Positions 42,314-53,480 of a stretch of DNA of 64,000 nt are shown here, piece by piece (positions within the stretch are counted from its first letter, which is position 1; each line of letters begins with the position of its first letter). The stretch covers positions 779,479 to 843,478 of the forward strand of contig CAUYUJ010005002.1 in NCBI GenBank assembly GCA_963575745.1, given 5' to 3'. The position numbers and the translations under genes were made by a program. This DNA is from Prorocentrum cordatum (Eukaryota; Sar; Dinophyceae; Prorocentrales; Prorocentraceae). The notes under the pieces were generated by a model. The model was not told the DNA's origin, searched no databases, and was given only the letters and a program-made list of their open reading frames with translations.

Positions 42314-43790
42314 ATGCCCAAGGCAAAGTCGAAGACGCGAGTCTGGAAGCGGGCGCCCGTGATGGGGACATATAATCTGCCGGAGAAGCAGAGGAACCGT
42401 GTTCAACAATGGGAAACAATAGCGGAGTTCCAAGCAGGACAGACCGCCTTCCACGTGGCCAACTTCGGACCGTTGGCAGCTGACCCCAGGCAGCGCGCTA
42501 GCGAGCGGGCGCAGCTCCACGCGAACCCTGCCCAGATCATCACCTCGCACGTGCGACGATGCGACGCGCGAGGTTCTCTCTGGGGGTGCGAAGCGAGTGC
42601 CAGCGCAGCCGCAGTCGCGGGCGATCATGTCCAGAATCGGCCCCGCAACACCTGCCTGTGCGTCGAGGGCGGCGGGCCCTCAGGGGCCTTCCTGGCTGGC
42701 ATCAGAGACCGCAGTGGCGACCGTATTGAAAGCGTCGGCTGCGCGAGGCTCTTCCACCAGCGGGGGAAGTCCAAGTCGAAAAAGTGGCACAACAAGTACT
42801 CCAGGGCGATGGCGGTGCGCATCCTCCTGGGCCATGGCGGGCCCCAGCTGAGGAGCAGCTTCAACGCCGTGGCGGCGCGCGTCCACCACGGCTTGGCCAA
42901 CCGAAGCTGGGGCGTCAAGAAGCTCGCAGAGTTGCGCGACTGGTTTGTCGACTACGTCAAGACATGGGGCGCGCAGGTCTGCACAGGGGGATTTCAGCGC
43001 GCGCGTGCCCCAGCTTGCGCCGAGGCGCCGCATGCGCGGACTCACTGTGGGCGTCGCCGCGTGGGCCCCCTGGAAGACGGCAGGCGGCCAGCCCAGGGCA
43101 GACAGCATGGCGATTATGTTATTCAGCTGCCCCGGGGAATGCGAGCTTCTCCGCGGCTTGGGCGCCCTGCGCGACCGCGAAGGCGGGTTGTTGGCGGCAG
43201 ATCTACGCGCCTAAGGCTGAGCCCCTCGACGTCAAGATGCGCGCCGTCCTGGCGCCGCCTGGCGCCTCCTTGACCGCAGTTCCGGACTTCGCGCGGGCGA
43301 CGGCGAAAGGGGGGCCCCGCGAGGGGTGGGCGCGCCCCCCGTCGCAGTCACGAAGGAAATGGTGGGCGAGAAGATATGGCACGACGCCCTCGACAAGGCG
43401 CGAAACGGAGCGCGCTTCCCCCTAGCGGCTTCAACGCGCAGTACGGGCCGCATGCCACTTGAAACATATGCAGAAAGGTTGGAGAAGCAGGCGCAGCAGG
43501 GCCGCGAGAAGGGCGGCAAGAAGGGCGGCAAGGAGGGAAGCAACGCCGACGCCGCAGCGGCGGGGATGGGCGCCCAGGCCCACATGGGAACCGCAGTTGC
43601 GGGGGAAGGCGCTGGAGCTGAGCGAACTTGGAACCCGCGGCCGCCGCAGGCTGCCAACGGCGACGATGCGACCATTTCTTACGCCGCAGTGGCGGTTCGG
43701 TCCTGCGGCGCCAGCGGCGGCTGCGCACAGGGGGCACGCGGTCCCGCGACGGGATGGCAGGATTGGCCCCAGTGGTCCCAGTGAGACTTG
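42314..43790 (+). pseudogene. Relic of an endonuclease-type (EEP) retroelement protein
   Basis: Successive frames give HVANFGPLAADP and ANPAQIITS (about 42450-42540), CLCVEGGG...FLAGIRDRSG (about 42655-42715), LFHQRGKSKSKKW (about 42750) and YSRAMAVRILLG; then, after a frameshift near 42970, QGDFSARVPQL at about 42982, matching the GDFN block of EEP endonucleases with N replaced by S, and WAPWKTAGGQPRADS. This order is what I know from dinoflagellate retroelement-type EEP proteins. No RT follows. Assignment rests on pattern memory and needs a profile search. Confidence 0.45.
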
Positions 43791-44017
43791 CACTCGACGG
43801 GTTTGCAGGATTGGCCCTGGTGAAACGGATCGCGCCGCAGTTGTGGTTCGTTGCGCGCGCGTGGACTGGGGGTTCTCGCGCGTGGACGGGGTAATTGCGA
43901 GATCGAGCGGGGCTCCACGCAAGGAGCGGGCTCCCGTGGTCTGTCAGCATGATGCATCATGGCCGAAGTTGCGGTTTAACGGCAAGACGTAGGCCTTATA
44001 CGCGCAAGGTGGAACAC

Positions 44018-44135
44018 TCATCATCTTCATCACCATCCTCCTCCTCATCACTATCATCATCTTCATACCTGTTGGTCGTCATCATCACCATCGCAACCAT
44101 CAGCATGAGCAGCATCATCACTATCGTCCGATGTC
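44018..44135 (+). repeat. ATC trinucleotide tract
   Basis: (ATC)n with interruptions. Confidence 0.9.
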
Positions 44136-45249
44136 GTTTGTGAGACTCCCCGGTTACGATGTTCACAGCAGTGCCAGGACACTGCTTTGAAGCTGATTGA
44201 TGGCGTTCCAAACAGTGCCAGGGCACTGCTGTGCATCGCCCCCGTCCGCACGAGATGGGCCATAGGATTATGACCCTGATTACATGTTTCGATGTGTGAG
44301 AAAAACAGAAATAGAGGCCATACCATCCAAATTGCTGTACGGGGGATGTTCTGGTTTGCAAATCGATACGCCCTCCATCAGTGTAAGCACTGTACCATGT
44401 CACAAATATTGTTTTACAATCACAGGAGGTCTCATGCGAGACACACTTTCAAAAAGAAGACGCCCCCCCATCCGTATATTGTTGAATCGTTTCGACTTTC
44501 GGGTCTCACTCGTATGTAAGTTTTCCAGCGGTAGCATCGTTTTGAAAACGAGCCGGCCTCTATGCAAAAAATGGTCGCATTTTTTCTGAGCAAAGCTGCG
44601 CGGCGTTTAGGCGATAACCCAATTTTGGCATCGGCCCTTCTCCATCCGCTTAGCTATCCGGTGTGCGCTTAGTTATCCATCCGCTTATCCATCGCGTGTG
44701 CGCGGCGCCACGGTGACAGCCCCTGTTTAAAAACGAGCTGTGCCCCATCCGTGCAGCAGGGGGGGATTTCGAAATGGTCTTGTTGTTGGGGACGTCTCGG
44801 GCGAAACGCCTGGCCCGCCCTAGAGACGCGTGTGGCGGTGGGACGGGGAGGAGCTGTTCACAAGGACGAGGGATGGAGGAGGAGGGGGCGGAGGAGGGAT
44901 GGAGTGGAAGCTGGAAGAGGGGGAGGTGCAGGCAGGGTAGCTGTGATGATGAGCCATGGCGGTGGCGATGACGCGTTCGTTGAATGCTGGACGCACCTTG
45001 CCCTCGGTGTCGGGTTCGCCCAGGACCTTGGCGAAGCTGGGCTGCAGACTTGCTGCCGAATATGTTTGACCCAACATCGTGGCTACGGACGCTTTGTCGG
45101 GAACGGCGTTAGGGCTTGTCGGTTGGCCTGGCAGGCATCAGCAAAATGCTGTCCTGACGGCGCCTGTTGGCTTCAACGCTCACGAGGGTGAGGAAGAGGC
45201 GGAGGAGAAATGATCGCAGCCGGTGCCCGCCCCGACGCATCCTGCAGAA
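44136..45249. other. Unassigned region with hairpins and diverged 83-bp satellite
   Basis: Two palindromes share CAGTGCCAG-G-CACTG (44169-44184 and 44213-44228). 44490-44750 carries diverged 83-bp satellite units (GTGCGCGGCGCCACGGTGAC near 44699). No gene recognised. Confidence 0.5.
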
Positions 45250-46450
45250 ATTCTTCACGCTTCGCGTATCCCCACCAGCCCATCTCAAAACAGCAACTCT
45301 TGCGAAGCATGCCGACAGTCGTGTTTTTCAGGCGTGTTTCCGCCTGCCCCCGCATATCTCCGGGCCTCTCGTCCTGGTGTGAGTCGTGCGGGCCCTTCTT
45401 CCTGGTGTGAGTCGTTCGGGCTCTTCGTCGTGGTTTGAGTCGTTCGGGCTCTTCGTCCTGGCGTGAGTCGTTCGGGCTTCTCGTGGTGTGAGTTGTTCGG
45501 GCCCTTCGTCCTGGTGTGAGTCGTTCGGGCTCCTCCTCCTGGTGTGAGTCGTTCGGGCTCCTCGTGGTGTGAGTCGTTCGGGGCCCTCGTCCTGGTGTGA
45601 GTCGTTCGGGCTCCTCGTGGTGTGAGTCGTTCGGGCGCCTCGTCCTGGTGTGAGTCGTTCGGGCGTGGAGTCGAAGTCGTAGTAGTAGTAGTCGTAGGAG
45701 TAGAAGTAGAAGTAGATGTCTTTTGGTCGGAGGCCTCTGAGGGCGTCTTCGGCGCCTCTTGGGGCCTCTTGGAGACATCTTGGGGGCATCTCCTCGTGGG
45801 GCCTCTTGGGGGCCTCTTGGAGCCTCTTGGGGCCTCTTGGGGGTCTCTTGGGGGCCTCTTGGGGGCCTCTTGGGGGCCTCGTGGGGCCTCTGGGGGCCTC
45901 TTGGGGGCCTCTTGGGGGCCTCTTGGGGGCCTCTTGGGGCCTCTTGGGGGCCTCTTGGGGGCCTCTTGGAGGCCTCTTGGGAGGCTCCTGGGGGCCTCTT
46001 GGGGCCATCTGGGGGCCTCTTGCGACCTCCTCAGAAGCGCAAAGGAGCGCTGCCCCCTGAGAAGGACAAAATGAGCCAAAAACCTTCGTAAAATCAATGA
46101 TTTTGCCATGAAGGAAGATGAGCGCGGCCCCCTCAGGACGCCAAAATGGGGCCAAAACCGTAGTAAAATCAACGATTTTGGCTTCAAAGAAGAGCAGAGG
46201 GGCCAAACTGTATCCCCCCGACGGGGCCAGAATCCTCGTGAGGGTCGTCGTTTTTTGGCCCTCCCAGGAGACAAAAAAGACCCCCCTGACTACGCCCCGG
46301 ACTCCCTGTCCAGGTCCAGGGGGAGGGGGTAGGGGGAGGGGTAAACCCCTCCCCGAAGGGGAAGATGGGGGGTTGTAGAAGGGGAAGATGGGGGGTTGAG
46401 AACAGAGAGAGCTCGCTAAACCACTCACGCCCAAAGGGCTGGTGGGACTC
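45250..46450 (+). repeat. Composite repeat, uninterrupted paralogue of the LINE A host locus
   Basis: Modules in order: 45250-45362 (matches 4318-4440), the GTCGTTCGGG minisatellite (45365-45665), a TAG/TCG-rich piece, the CTTGGGGGCCT array (45735-46025), then the TGAGCGC-GCCCCCT / AAATGGGGCCAAAACC / AGGGGGAGGGGGTAGGGGGA block (46030-46450, matches 11300-11720). LINE A is absent, so this represents the pre-insertion arrangement in a related copy. Confidence 0.88.
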
Positions 46451-47029
46451 ATGGGAGCCTTGCGGGTCGTCGAAATGCCGTCCTTTGAGCGAGGGGGAAG
46501 CGCCGATTTAGCGTTGATGCGGCGTCGGCCAACGTGGGTATGCTGCGATTCGCAGGGGCCCGCAGGATGGCATGAGAGGCTCTCGTGAGTTGCCAGAGCG
46601 ACGAGTGCCCCCCCCGCCGCAGCCCGCCCCCGCCCCCGGCTGCAGGGCGCCAAGCGCTGCGAGTGCAGACCGCGGCCGGGCGGCGCGCCGCCGCGGCCTG
46701 CTGCGCTCGCGGGCGGCGGCGCGCCGCCCGGCGGCGGGCCGCAGGGCGGCGGCAGGCTGCGACCGCGGGTCGCCCCCCTCGGCTGTTGCGCTGGGCAGGG
46801 GGGCGAGATGTGTTGTTGCTGATCCCGCTCCTCTCCTTCTCCTCCTCTTCCTCCGTCTCCTCCCTCCTCCTCCTCCTCCTCCTCCTCCTCCTCCTCCTCC
46901 TCCCGCGTGGACAGGCAGTGCCAGAGCGTTTACGCTCGACAGCATCGCATCCAGCCAGTACTGCACAGGCTCACTGGCTCTCGTTTTCCACGACGCCGCC
47001 ATGGCCTCAGCCCCGTGGGCAAAGGATGG
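46451..47029. other. Unassigned, GC-rich plus a (TCC)n tract
   Basis: 46610-46800 is extremely GC-rich with GCCGC words; (TCC)n at 46838-46905. No gene recognised. Confidence 0.45.
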
Positions 47030-47830
47030 TGGAACGAAGCTTGATTGGATGTGTACGTTTTTTGTTGGTTTGCAAGTTTCGTCGTATGAGTGCTACTTCC
47101 ATCAACTGGGGGCAAGCAGCAGTTGCCACAATTGCCACGTGCACAAGAATGCCAGGTTGTTTCGAGAGGTGCCTCCAGATCCCCCGTGCAGGAAGCGCAG
47201 ATGTGCAGTGGCTGGAGAGCGTCAAGCAGGACTCGGCCAAGGCTCCGCTCTCTGAGAAGAAACCCGTTCCAGCGAAGCTCACGGCATTTTCACGCAGAGT
47301 GCAGCAAGCCCGTAAGCAGAAAGAGAAGTTGGTGCTCGACAAAACCACAGCAGAGAGAAGGTCCTGCAGAAAGCGCAGGAGGCAGTTCAGTCCGCAGCTG
47401 AGGCCTTGGAGCTGCGGCAGCAAGCCTGCAATAAGTTGGAGGAAGAGCCACGCAGTCTATCATCGGTGCGCGCTGATGTGCAGGTGGTGGAGGCTTCCAG
47501 TTTGGAGAAGCTGGAGTTCGAGGAAGTCAAGCTCGCCACATGCTTTCACAAGCTGGATGGGGGTTGTGGATACAGAGAAGCTCGCCTCCATATTGGCCCA
47601 GATGCTCAAGACCCAGCCTGGAGACACCACAGCAGAGCCAGCGGAGAAGCAGCAGAATACCGGTCTCCCACAGCCACAGCCTCAGCAACCGCGTCCAGCG
47701 AGCCTACCAGCATGGAAAATAGACGCCGTGGAGCTCGACACCTTGCGAAAGGATGTGCGGGGTCTCGTGGGTGAGGCAGGCGAGGAGGAGGCGATCATAA
47801 CGAACGCTAGAGAGTTGGCAGCAGGAGGCC
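47030..47830 (+). pseudogene. LINE D ORF1 relic (coiled coil), frameshifted
   Basis: Protein-like sequence moves between frames: VKQDSAKAPLSEKKPVPAKL and RRVQQARKQKEKLVLDKTT in one frame to about 47360; then QKAQEAVQSAAEALELRQQA and LEEE...VRADVQVVEA in the next to about 47570; then EKLASILAQMLKTQPGDTT and a Gln/Pro-rich tail in the first again. Two opposite frameshifts thus interrupt one heptad-rich coiled-coil protein, as expected of a decayed LINE ORF1. It is followed by an endonuclease N-terminus at 48130. Confidence 0.5.
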
Positions 47831-48129
47831 CACAGACCCAGACGGCTAAACAACCCGAACTATTGATTGCCCCCTCGTGCCATTGGTTGGTGCGGTTGCA
47901 GGGGGCGGACATCGAACCCCTTACCACATGAAGTTTCCCCTCAGTTGAGGCGGTTCCCTTGCTTGGACCATTAAAAGCTGAAGTTGCCGAATTGTCGCGC
48001 GGAGGATTTCGAGGCTGATGCGGCTTTCGCTTGCGCGCCGCCTTCTGTTTGACCAGCAGCGCAGGCTGGGAAGACGCGTGGTCGAACAGCGGGCTAATCA
48101 AACGTTTGAGTTGGGCAGGCGATGCGCAT

Positions 48130-48381
48130 GTATGTATGAGGGCGGAGACGACGACCCCAGTGACGCTCACGACCTACCAACACCTGGTCCACGTTTCAGG
48201 GCTTCTCGAGTGGCTGGTGCTGGACAAGGGCGTTCAGGCTGACGCGGTCTTTGTCCAGGAGCACGGGTTGGGAGCTGGAGATAAGCCCAGGTCAGCACAG
48301 TCGTGGGCCCTCCAGCGTGGGCACAAGTTTCTCGGCAACGGTTGCATCGTCAAGAGGGTTGGGGGCGACAGCCGCATCTAG
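48130..48381 (+). pseudogene. LINE D ORF2 relic: N-terminus of the endonuclease domain
   Basis: Reads VTLTTYQHLVHVSGLLEWLV, then QADAVFVQEHGLGAGDK and HKFLGNGCIVKRVGGD before a stop at 48379. FVQEH-G matches the metal-binding Glu block of EEP endonucleases and compares with QEHRL of LINE A. The rest of ORF2 is missing: the sequence after 48390 shows no RT. Confidence 0.5.
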
Positions 48382-48389
48382 CGGGGCGG

Positions 48390-50140
48390 GTATTAACACC
48401 CTCGCTACCAGTGCATGGAGTATTTGAAAAGGCGAGGGTGAGTTTTCAGAGGACGATGCTCGGGAGTTGTCATGGTATGTTTGTTTCGAGTTGACTTGCG
48501 TTATTTGCAGCTCCGATGCTTCGGGATAGCAAGAGTTGCGTTGCTGATATTTTGCCGTTTCTGTTCGTTGCATGGTTTCTTCTACGTGCAGAACATCAAT
48601 GTTCTGGGGCATACCCGAGGCAGGGCGGTCACGCTACGTCTTGGGAGCCTCGAGGGGACGAGTTTTGTGTTCAGAAGGGTTAAGCAATAACCCTTCCTCA
48701 TGCCTGCGAAAGGGCAGCCTTCCGTTCCAGGCAGTGTCTCGTCCTGGCGAGGCCACGATTTCATTCAGGGGAACTCGGTGTGCTGTCTGGCGTGACAGTA
48801 GTTCAAGGCTGCCGAGCATGATTTGTGCCTGTTGCTTGCTGTGCCGCAGGTAGATCGAAAGAGACAGATTGCGGCCGCGAGTCTGGCTGTCCCCTGGAAC
48901 AGAGTTCCTCGGCCTGCGAGTGGGGTAGGAGCCTTAGGCGAAAGGCCAGCCCTCTAACCCAGCAGTGGTTGTCGATCAGGCGCCTCGACATGCAAGGGAT
49001 CCGCACTTCAGACGCCGCCAGCTCTGCCCAACAGGGGTCGCGCGCGAGAGCGGTTGTGGAGTTTGGGGGGGTTGGGGAGTCTGTGTCGGGGGACTCAGGG
49101 TCAGCACCAACGCTAATGTTTGCAATCTTTAGAGGGCCCGGGCAGCAAAGCGAATGCCTGTTAACTAGTACAGCAGATTGTGCTGACGCGCGCGGCTGCA
49201 GATGCAGCCGTCGCCACATAGAGCTGGGCGGAGTTTTCGAAGGTTTCCTCAAGAACGGAGGTGGCCCAGCAGTTCCATTAATAGGGGGCGAACTCAAATA
49301 TTACATCTCCCTTCAGACTGGCGAGGGCGAATGGGAATGGGAGTAGGCGCTGGCACAAGTGGAGGCCAGTCCTCATCCATGCGTTTCTTGCTTCCGAATG
49401 CGAAGTGGACGGTGGAGGGTATTCGCCGGTGTTCTGCACGACGTTCTGTAATTATTGCAACAGGGCGTCGAAGACGCATGAGGGCTTGGCGCGAGATTGT
49501 CAAGGGGTGGAGTGGCTGAGAGCGCGAGGCGCTTCGTCAACCTGGAGGATCTGCAGAGGTCGAAAACCCAGAAAGATCATTCGCCAGGTCACGAAATGGA
49601 TTCACCCTCTGGTCGGCTCTATGGTAGAGAGGCCCGCGGGTCAGCAGTCCGACCGCCTTTCGTATCAGTACTTGCATGCCCCTCGTGCGCTGACGAAGTA
49701 CGGCATGAGGAAGCTACCCACTTCGGCCGTGCCAGAGTGGAGGAGGAGGAAGAATACGATGACCAGGCTCGTGTCGCAGCAGGTGCGCCCTTTCCTGGTC
49801 ACTAGGAATTTGCTAGATGTTCGCCCTTGGGCACCGTATGTGTTGGGGCCATCCAGCCAGTTTGTGCTGGGTGGCAGTTTGAACGGTGGTTTGCGATCCT
49901 GTTCGTCGGCGTCGCCGCCGTTTTCAATTTCCCTTCTGGCTTCACGAGCGCGAAGGAGACCAGGGAGGTGCTGTGGGCCCGCGGCGCCGTCAGCGCCAGC
50001 GGACCCCTCCCCGTGGGCACCTTTGCTGTTCGACGGCTACCGCCCGTCGGCTCTCCGTTCGCTTCCTCGCTCATCCTTCCATTCCGTTTCCTTCTGAATA
50101 TTTTCTTTTTGTCGCGCCCCGAGGCGCGTCGGTAGGGCGG
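48390..50140. other. Unassigned region with a tRNA-like segment
   Basis: ORFs of 173 codons (48825-49346) and 230 codons (49405-50097) have no recognisable domain. A box A-like TGGCTGAGAGCG (49513-49524) and box B-like GAGGTCGAAAACCC (49556-49569) on plus resemble a tRNA-derived SINE head, without closed stems. Confidence 0.4.
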
Positions 50141-50690
50141 GGCGGGGGTTTCGCCTGAGATTTCTTCACCATGTATGCCCCTGAAGCTGAATATACGTAA
50201 GGGATTCGCAGATGCTGGGCGGGACGTGTTCAAGCCAGAGCGTTTGTTACACAACGCTGCGCACATTGAAAACAACTTGTAAGCGTTGCACTGTAGAAGG
50301 GCGGGCCGTTTCCAAAATGTGGTTCTCCCCTGAGCGCTGCGCCTATCCGTCTGAAAACATGCAAGGGCTTCACGGATGTAGGGCGGCTGTTTTCATCATA
50401 GGATTCTCGTTTCAGCGCTGCGCACGTTCGTCTTACACAGCTGCAAACGGGTTACGGATGGATGGAGGTTTCTTTTGAATATGTGGCTCTCGCCTTGGCG
50501 CCGCGCGCATTTTTTTTTAAGAGTGTACAGCTGTTTCAAGGTTTCTCAAGGTGAACGAAACAAAAACGGTGATTTGGCACGATGTTCCAACTCGGGACCT
50601 ATGACGATGGAGCTGTCTTGGGTTTACACTGGCCCTCCTCTTCCTCCTCTTCCTTCCTCCTCTTCCTCCTCCTCCTTTTCTTCCCATTGC
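50140..50690 (-). repeat. Composite repeat block, partial third copy
   Basis: Lead-in CCTGAGATTTCTTCACCAT (50153), 83-bp satellite units (50200-50515), one diverged 73-bp unit (GATTTGGCACGATGTTCCAAC near 50571) and a short (TCC)n (50632-50690): the same order and orientation as 26690-27620. Confidence 0.65.
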
Positions 50691-52809
50691 CATGTTTAGC
50701 TGGTTTATGGTTCCCTCGCCCGCACATGATGTTGAAAACGTTGGGGGCGGTTTTGGTCTAGTTTTCAAGATGCTGCGTTCACTGTTTCGGGGGTCACGTT
50801 GTTTTCCCTTGTTTGGGGACTCTTATTCGCGCCACTCATTTTCGGTGTTGTTCTGTTTTGTACTGCTGGTGTTTCTGTTTTGGGTTGCCGTTTCCCCCCC
50901 CCCTCCCCCCCCCGCGTGACGTTTGGCAGAAAGGCCACACACTGAACACGAATAAAAACGCCGCCAATATGTCCAACATCAAATAAGCCCCCGCACCCCT
51001 CGGAAACTTTAGGGGGTCCGCGTAGATGGGGTCGAAGGCTTCTGCCGATGCATCGGTGATGCGGCGCGATGTGAGGCCCAACCTTCTCCGAGCCGACGTC
51101 GCCGAGGGATCGGCGATGCGCCGCGATCATACGACCCCATTAACTCGGAACCAAGAAGGGAGACCTCTTTTGAAGGGCGCAGGGAAGCGCGATTGTTGGC
51201 CCCCTACGCCCCCCTCTTAAACGAAGCCAGGACCGGGACACCATCGGATCCAGATAGATCGGGGATCTTTGAAATCTGGCGGCGTGTCCTTCGCCGCGGC
51301 CATTCCAGAGCGCTCCAGAACGCTCTGGGAGCCTTCCAGGACGTTCTGGAGCGATTTGTCCCGTTCCTGGACCGACCCTCCCTCGGCCCGCGCCCTGGCG
51401 GGAGCGCCCTCCTGGCTTGGCCACTGAGGCAAATACACCGATCCTGGAGATTGCGTTTCATCCTCTGGCTCGTAGCGGTCGTTACCTGCCCCCCTCTCCC
51501 GGGCAACGGTAACCATTTACGATAGAGTGGTGGTGCTCGAGCGCTTCGTATTGCGATCGCAGCGCATCCCCGCCCCGACGTGCCCCACTTCGCCCAAGCG
51601 TCACCATTACCCGCCCCCCTTGGGTAACGAACGCTCTTGGGAAGAAGCATCAACAGTTTCAGCCTGACCAGACCAAGGAGAAAAGGGATCAGACAAAGAG
51701 TTTGCTCAGCGTGCGGGTCGGCCGGACCGCTTGAGGTGATGCCCAGGGATGCCCAGGGGGCCGCGGTATTGACCTGACTCATTGTGGTCCTGAGGCAGAA
51801 GTTTTACGGCTGATTGGCCAGGTCAGTGTTCAGGCGGCTCCAGTGGCTCTGAAACAGCTCCCTCAGAGCCCAGCGCTGGCCTGATCCTTTCCATTATCCC
51901 TAAACAAGGAAGGGATTCCCCGGGATTGGTTCGGGAGCCCCCTCAAGGGGGAGAGGCCCCCTCCCAAGTCCAGGTCGCTCCCCCCTTCCACCACTGGCCC
52001 CAGCCCTCCTTTGCTGCGTCGCCGTGCACGTTGCAAGCCCGTCCTTCAGGCAGTCAATGCTCAGCGGTGTATCTCCTCGCAACGGTCGACGGAAGTGCAC
52101 GACCGCCCATTCCCAAAGGAACCACGAGCCGATGGGGTCGAGACGGCCCTTGCAGCCAACGCGACAAGTAGAAACCACCCTCCCAGCAGGTACCCCTGGC
52201 AATCTTTCCGTCCGCGGGCTAGAAGCACCCAGCCGCATCCTTGTTGGCTCAACGATGCCCTCCGAGCGTTATTATGTTGCTTTGCATGCATCATTTTTGG
52301 CAGGGGCCCGTATGAATCGTCAGAAGCCTCTGCCTCCAATTCCCTCGCCGTCTTTGGAACCCCCTTGCCCGCGCAGGCCCGAGTGGATTTATTGCGCTGG
52401 CCAGTGGCAGGAGTGCAAGTGCAGGGGAAAAGTCCGCTGGGGCATCGGCGAGAAGTGGATGGAGATCGAGCCCAAGCCAGGAGACATCGACAGCCCGTCA
52501 CCCGTGCGGCATGGAGAGTGTCAAACGGCAAGGGCGTGTCTTGAAAGAGGAAGAGGATGAGTTCGGGGAGACTGCGGACGAGGAGAAGGAAGCGGACGAA
52601 GATGATGAGGCAGCAGAGGCCTGGTCAAACCAACAGGTTAGCCCGTGAACGGGCGGGCACGATTTGGAACATCAAAGTCAGTGCGACCTGCACGCATGAT
52701 GTGAAGGACGTGCACGACGAGTGAGCAAGCTTTGTGCCACTGCGCAGAGGCGGGGGGAAGGGGAGGAGGACGGGAGAGAGGGGGGGGGAGGGAGAAAAGA
52801 GGCCCGTCC
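50691..52809. other. Unassigned region, possible short Cys-rich exon
   Basis: No full gene recognised. At about 52370-52470 one frame reads PEWIYCAGQWQECKC and GKVRWGIGEKWMEI, a spacing I associate with a small Cys-rich domain frequent in dinoflagellate proteins, but the match is too short to call. 51040-51130 contains two variants of a GATCGGCGATGCGCCGCGAT word. Confidence 0.3.
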
Positions 52810-53480
52810 TTATGTCTGCACGTAGTACTCCACGAACGCGTCCTCGTCCTCTTCTGCAATGCTTGTAGTCCAATGAGATTCTGTGCTCAAAGTGTCACGC
52901 GTGAAAGATGCCAGCTGGTCGTCCCATCTTGTTGGCGGACGGCCTCGCGCCTCTAGGCACCATGCGTCCTCGCTGTTCTTCATCCGATAGTTGCATGAAC
53001 CCAACCAGGTTCTGAATCGATTGACTTCAGAGCAAGTTTCAACAAGCGGCGGCAAAACAGAGCGCTCCAATTGTCAACTGGAAAATGCACAAAGGCATCG
53101 TTGTCTCTGTCCTTCATGCGTCGCATAGTGTCGGCCCACTCTTCTCCGTCGATTCTTCTCCATCCAACAATCAAGCGGAGCATGTTGCTTTGAATGACGT
53201 CTAGAGAACCCAGTTGTTGCTTTGGCAGAGGCAGACATGCTAACCCAAACAATAAAGTCGGTGTTGCCACACATGGAAATACATCGAGCATTCGGTGAAC
53301 TGACACACTGTGGCCCGTGAGCGCGTGACGATGTTAATGAAATTGTTGCCAAGCTCGTCGAATTCGTTGTCTTAGTTCAGTTGTGGTGCGGTCCTTCAAG
53401 TTCGCCGGCAACGTCTTCCCTAGATATTGTAGTAGCTTTCGGCCAGTGCCGCCGATCCGGGTCGCTTGGGGTGCCCCCCA
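52810..53480 (-). pseudogene. LINE B ORF2: post-RT region after the low-complexity interruption
   Basis: GRKLLQYLGKTLPANLKDRT and ELRQRIRRAWQQFH (about 53435-53337), then LFGLACLPLPKQQLGSLDVI and NMLRLIVGWRRIDGEEW (about 53250-53140), WSALFCRRLLKLALKSI and GRPPTRWDDQLASFTRD, ending in TAA at 52810. This is the usual order after the palm in L1-type elements. Several frameshifts. Confidence 0.65.

Larger units (their letters stand above)
33824..43846 (+). repeat. Interspersed 12-mer CCGCAGTTGCGG, many copies, one orientation
   Basis: Exact copies start at 33824, 33924, 34112, 34490, 35344, 36189, 36432, 37157, 38349, 39174, 39417, 40389, 41387 and 43591. One-base variants (CCGCAATTGCGG, CCGCAGCTGCGG, CCGCAGTCGCGG, CCGCAGTGGCGG, GCGCAGTTGCGG) add about 15 more, including 33093. 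The word is a near-perfect palindrome, yet I saw no copy in the opposite orientation (CCGCAACTGCGG). Three copies come from the 3-kb duplication. I did not find it elsewhere in the window. Confidence 0.85.
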
